Part shown: one piece after another, positions 60,994 to 64,000 of the stretch | How positions within the stretch are numbered: position 1 is the stretch's first letter | How the letters are laid out: the number at the start of each line of letters is the position of its first letter | Origin: Pseudarthrobacter sp. | Lineage (GTDB): Bacteria; Actinomycetota; Actinomycetes; Actinomycetales; Micrococcaceae | DNA: 64,000 nt | Direction of reading: 5' to 3' | Assembly: GCA_031178005.1 (NCBI GenBank) | Contig: JAPSJV010000001.1 | Location: 62,001 to 126,000, forward strand | Translations under genes and position numbers: made by a program | Notes under the pieces: generated by a model | What the model was told of the DNA's origin: nothing | Database searches by the model: none | The model's input: only the letters and a program-made list of their open reading frames with translations

Positions 60994-62669
60994 AGGGATT
61001 CCTTCTTGTCGGCGCCGATCGTGACGGCATCGTGGTGAATGACAGGCACATGGTCGGCCTCGGTCAGGAGGTTTTCAAACTCGGCGTCGGGCCCCGGATC
61101 GCAGCCTGTGGCACCAGCCTTCTCGGAGGGATCGTCGGTGGCATCTACAGCCTGTACCGCCGGTTGGCCGGGCACCGCCGAAGGTGACGGCGTGAGGCCG
61201 CCGAGGTCCGTACGCTCCAGCAGGTTCTTGCCCAGCTTGTCCGAGCCGGGAAGCTCAATGGGGTACTGGCCGGTGAAGCAGGCGGTGCAGAGCCGTTCGC
61301 GGGGCTGTTGAGTAGCGCCGATCATGCCTTCTTCGGAAATATAAGCCAGCGAATCCGCGCCGATGGCCTGCGAGATCTCCTCGATAGTGGCCCCGTTGGC
61401 AATGAGTTCCGCACGGGAAGCGAAGTCGATGCCGTAGAAGCAGGGCCACTGCACGGGCGGCGAGGAAATCTTGATGTGGACGGCGGCGGCGCCGGCTTCG
61501 CGCAACATCCGGACGATCGCGCGCTGGGTGTTACCGCGGACGATGGAGTCATCCACGACCACAACGCGCTTTCCGCGGATGACCGACTCCAAGGCGTTGA
61601 GCTTGAGCCGGATACCCAGCTGGCGCAGCGTCTGGGACGGCTGGATGAAGGTACGGCCCACATAGGAGTTCTTGACGAAACCGTGCGCGAAGGGGATGCC
61701 GGACTGTTCCGCATACCCCACGGCAGCCGGGGTGCCGGATTCCGGGACGGGGATGACGATGTCCGCTTCCTGGGTGTTTTCGCGGGCCAGCTGGCGGCCC
61801 ATCTCTACACGGGATTCGTACACGGAGCGTCCGGCAATGGCGGCGTCCGGACGCGCAAGGTAAACGTATTCGAAGACGCAGCCTGCCGGCGTGGCCTCGG
61901 CGAAGCGTTTGGTACGCACACCTTCTTCATCGATGGCGATGAACTCGCCGGGCTCGATTTCGCGGATGAAGCTGGCTCCGACGGTGGCCAGGGCGGACTG
62001 CTCGGAAGCTACCACCCAGCCGCGCTCCAGCCGGCCGAGGACCAGCGGGCGGATGCCGTAGGTGTCGCGGGCGGCGTAGAGGGTTCCTTCGTCCATAAAG
62101 ACGAAGCAGAAGCCGCCCTTGATCTTGGGAAGCAGCTCGATGGCGGTCTGTTCGAGGGTCTTGCCCTCTTCGCCTTCCAGCAAGGCCGTGACCAGGGCAG
62201 TGTCAGAAGTGTTGCCCTGCTTCATTTCGCCGCTGAGCTGTCCGCCGTTGCGTTCCATGATCATGGCGTTGAGCTCGGCGGTGTTGGTGAGGTTGCCGTT
62301 GTGGGCCAGGGCGACGGTGCCAGTGCTCGTAGCACCGAGCGTCGGCTGGGCATTGGCCCAGTGGCTGGCGCCGGTAGTGGAATAGCGGCAGTGGCCGACG
62401 GCCAGGTGCCCGGTCAGGGTGTTCAGCGTGGTCTCGTCGAAGACCTGGGAAACGAGGCCCATGTCCTTGTAGACGTTGATCCGCTGGCCGTCGCTGGTAG
62501 CTATACCAGCGGACTCCTGACCGCGGTGCTGCAATGCATACAGCCCGTAATAGGTAAGTTTTGCTACTTCTTCACCTGGTGCCCAGACTCCGAAGACGCC
62601 ACAAGCGTCCTGCGGGCCTTTTTCGCCAGGGAGAAGATCATGGGAAAGTTTTCCATCGCCGCGTGCCAC
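60990..62669 (-). CDS. purF: Amidophosphoribosyltransferase
   Basis: 559 residues with a 22-residue propeptide before the Ntn nucleophile Cys23 (DACGVFG), glutamine domain (LQHRGQESAGIA, HCRYSTTG), PRPP loop VVVVDDSIVRGNTQR and iron-sulfur-type Cys later (LCTACFTG). Converts PRPP and Gln to phosphoribosylamine. The last ~80 residues are an acidic tail of low complexity, common in Micrococcaceae forms. Confidence 0.95.
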   Translation of the reverse strand: MARGDGKLSHDLLPGEKGPQDACGVFGVWAPGEEVAKLTYYGLYALQHRGQESAGIATSDGQRINVYKDMGLVSQVFDETTLNTLTGHLAVGHCRYSTTGASHWANAQPTLGATSTGTVALAHNGNLTNTAELNAMIMERNGGQLSGEMKQGNTSDTALVTALLEGEEGKTLEQTAIELLPKIKGGFCFVFMDEGTLYAARDTYGIRPLVLGRLERGWVVASEQSALATVGASFIREIEPGEFIAIDEEGVRTKRFAEATPAGCVFEYVYLARPDAAIAGRSVYESRVEMGRQLARENTQEADIVIPVPESGTPAAVGYAEQSGIPFAHGFVKNSYVGRTFIQPSQTLRQLGIRLKLNALESVIRGKRVVVVDDSIVRGNTQRAIVRMLREAGAAAVHIKISSPPVQWPCFYGIDFASRAELIANGATIEEISQAIGADSLAYISEEGMIGATQQPRERLCTACFTGQYPIELPGSDKLGKNLLERTDLGGLTPSPSAVPGQPAVQAVDATDDPSEKAGATGCDPGPDAEFENLLTEADHVPVIHHDAVTIGADKKESL

Positions 62670-62725
62670 TGGTCGATTATCTCACGATATGGGGTAGACC
62701 GATTCCGCTGGTTTGGCTTATGACT

Positions 62726-63076
62726 TTAGGAACCTTCGGTGCGGGAGCCGCCGTCGTTGGGGTCTGTTTCCTGGGCGGCCTCGGAAGCCTGCCCGGGTAC
62801 CGCCTCAACCACCGCAGTGCGGGCACGCTTGAGGCTCACCCGGTCCAGGACCAGCGCGGCGATAGCGCCCAGCAGCACGCCGCCCATTGCGCAGACGATC
62901 AGGAAGAAACCGAAAACAGCGTTGGGGTCGTAAGCAGGACTGCCGGGCAGCGCGAAGGCGATAATGCCCGCAACCACAAAGCCCAGCACGCCGCCCAGGA
63001 TCATAAACGGGACGTAGCGGGGCGCGCGGCGGACCGAAACTTCGCGGCGCTCTGCCGGGTTTTCTTCGAAAGGCAT
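62726..63076 (-). CDS. Small membrane protein, unknown
   Basis: 116 residues from MPFEENPAERREVSV. Two membrane helices (about 28-48, 60-82) and a charged C-terminus. Conserved in position before purF in actinobacteria as far as I recall; the function is unknown. Confidence 0.75.
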   Translation of the reverse strand: MPFEENPAERREVSVRRAPRYVPFMILGGVLGFVVAGIIAFALPGSPAYDPNAVFGFFLIVCAMGGVLLGAIAALVLDRVSLKRARTAVVEAVPGQASEAAQETDPNDGGSRTEGS

Positions 63077-63141
63077 GGCATCCAGCCTACCTTTCATCTA
63101 TGGAGCCCCTCAGCTGAGCCCTGGAATTCGGCGGTCGGCCC

Positions 63142-63720
63142 CTAGGGTTTGCCCAGCGGCCCGCCGAGAGGCGGGATGTCATCGTCCCTGTACTGGTGTA
63201 CTTCGTCGCGGAAGCGCTCACCGGTATTCGCCGAGGTGCCTTCTTCGCGGGTTGTGTCCTGGGTGGTTCCACCCTGGATCTTCCCGCGCCAGGCACCGGT
63301 GGCATAGCCTTCGTCCTCGATGAACTCCTTGAACCGCTTGAGATCGGCTTCGGCCTGCCGTTCCACCACGTGCAGCTTGTCCCCGGCCTTTTCAAGCATG
63401 CCTTCGGGTTCGTATTCGAGCGTTAGCCGGATGGATGTGCCGCTGCCGGCCTCTGCGAACTCGACGGCGCCGGAATTGGCGGCCCCTTCGGTTGCCGTCC
63501 AGGAAACCTTCCGGTCCGGGACCTGCTCCAGGATGCGGGCCTTCCACTGCCGCTTTACGCCGCCGATCTCAGCCTCCCACTCCAGTTGCTCGTCGCTGAG
63601 CTGGGTAACCCGCTTCACCCCGCCCATGAAGTGCGGAAACTCCTCGAACTGGGTCCACTGGTTGTACGCCGTGCTCACCGGCACGTCCACAATAATGTCC
63701 TTCTCCACCTTGGTAGTCAT
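63142..63720 (-). CDS. SRPBCC (polyketide cyclase-like) protein
   Basis: 192 residues: MTTKVEKDIIVDVPVSTAYNQWTQ at the start, then FPHFMGGVKRVTQ, WEAEIGGV and the helix VVERQAEADLKRFKEFIE. A START-like ligand-binding fold to about 148; the rest is a polar tail. No partner identified. Confidence 0.83.
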   Translation of the reverse strand: MTTKVEKDIIVDVPVSTAYNQWTQFEEFPHFMGGVKRVTQLSDEQLEWEAEIGGVKRQWKARILEQVPDRKVSWTATEGAANSGAVEFAEAGSGTSIRLTLEYEPEGMLEKAGDKLHVVERQAEADLKRFKEFIEDEGYATGAWRGKIQGGTTQDTTREEGTSANTGERFRDEVHQYRDDDIPPLGGPLGKP

Positions 63721-63842
63721 GGCATCTCCTTAGCTGGATCAACTGTGCTAGTGGAATCCTGACATTGATAAGCATACTTACGGTGAGGGGGTGCCCACCA
63801 GTAGTGCCGCAACGAACGATGCCGGCCTGCCGCCTTCGCGGA

Positions 63843-64000
63843 TCAGGCCTCCGTGGGCAGGTGGTCTCCGATCAGTGCCAGGTTCTGGATGGCGGCCAGT
63901 CCGAACTGGGCGGCATCATTGGTGGAGACCGTCCGGGCCTCCTCTACCGGCAGCAGGGTCAGCGGCGGATGGATGGTCTGGCTGGTGAATGCGACCGAAG
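63843..64000 (-). CDS. 3' end of an unidentified gene
   Basis: The minus-strand frame open from the window edge ends at the stop 63843-63845 with FGLAAIQNLALIGDHLPTEA. About 52 codons are present, with HPPLTLLPVEEARTV before. Too little to assign; the start lies outside. Confidence 0.5.
   Translation of the reverse strand, partial: SVAFTSQTIHPPLTLLPVEEARTVSTNDAAQFGLAAIQNLALIGDHLPTEA

Overview
The window is high-GC DNA with dense, mostly ATGA-overlapping operons and looks like a chromosome segment of a Micrococcaceae actinobacterium (Arthrobacter/Pseudarthrobacter type). The pointers are a DUF3073 gene, an HspR-type HAIR box in front of clpB, a septum-formation-domain protein, cre-like LacI operators and a CmtR-like metal sensor. 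No rRNA, tRNA, CRISPR array, transposase or prophage was seen, so most of it reads as ordinary chromosome with accessory catabolic, envelope and stress modules.

Layout. 1-2.7 kb: cut-off aldo/keto reductase, a YdcF-like membrane protein and an SDR. 2.9-7.5 kb: a MimR/AcoR-like activator, then amidohydrolase, DUF59 protein and zinc alcohol dehydrogenase. These last three are the accessory genes normally found beside a propane/phenol-type diiron monooxygenase, but no monooxygenase or GroEL gene is present. The palindrome GTCTCA-N3-TGAGAC lies upstream of both the SDR and the operon/activator pair. 7.8-13 kb: small hypothetical protein, Tat-exported aminotransferase-fold protein, papain-like lipoprotein, a TetR/DUF4386 pair with tandem operators, and a P-loop kinase. 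13-17.4 kb: pullulanase gene broken by one extra base, with a divergent LacI regulator. 17.3-18.1 kb: paired SMR guanidinium exporters behind a guanidine-III riboswitch. 18.2-24.1 kb: ferritin, HutD-like protein, TrpF, Cd/Pb sensor plus CDF pump, WXG100-like secreted protein plus lipoprotein, YccF, VOC and small proteins.

24.2-35.4 kb is an alpha-glucan module: secreted alpha-amylase with two starch-binding domains, a LacI regulator, a GH13 alpha-glucosidase, malEFG and a second cytoplasmic GH13. Near-identical LacI operators tie these promoters together and resemble the one at pullulanase. The likely scheme is extracellular amylase and pullulanase, uptake by MalEFG, and intracellular hydrolysis by the two GH13 enzymes.

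35.4-44.3 kb: HD protein, ABC/FtsX-type exporter, two polysaccharide deacetylase lipoproteins, and a membrane esterase in operon with a pseudo-rhomboid/MprF-like aminoacyl-lipid synthase. This looks like an envelope-modification cluster. 44.6-47.7 kb: molybdate operon (regulator, modA, modB, modC). 47.7-49 kb: ArsR regulator with an AHSA1/DinB-like fusion. 49-52.4 kb: small secreted protein and clpB. 52.4-56.5 kb: drug-type ABC exporter with TetR, then a septum-formation protein. 56.7-64 kb: DUF3073, LysR with a divergent orphan flavoprotein, purF-purM, two small genes and a cut-off gene.
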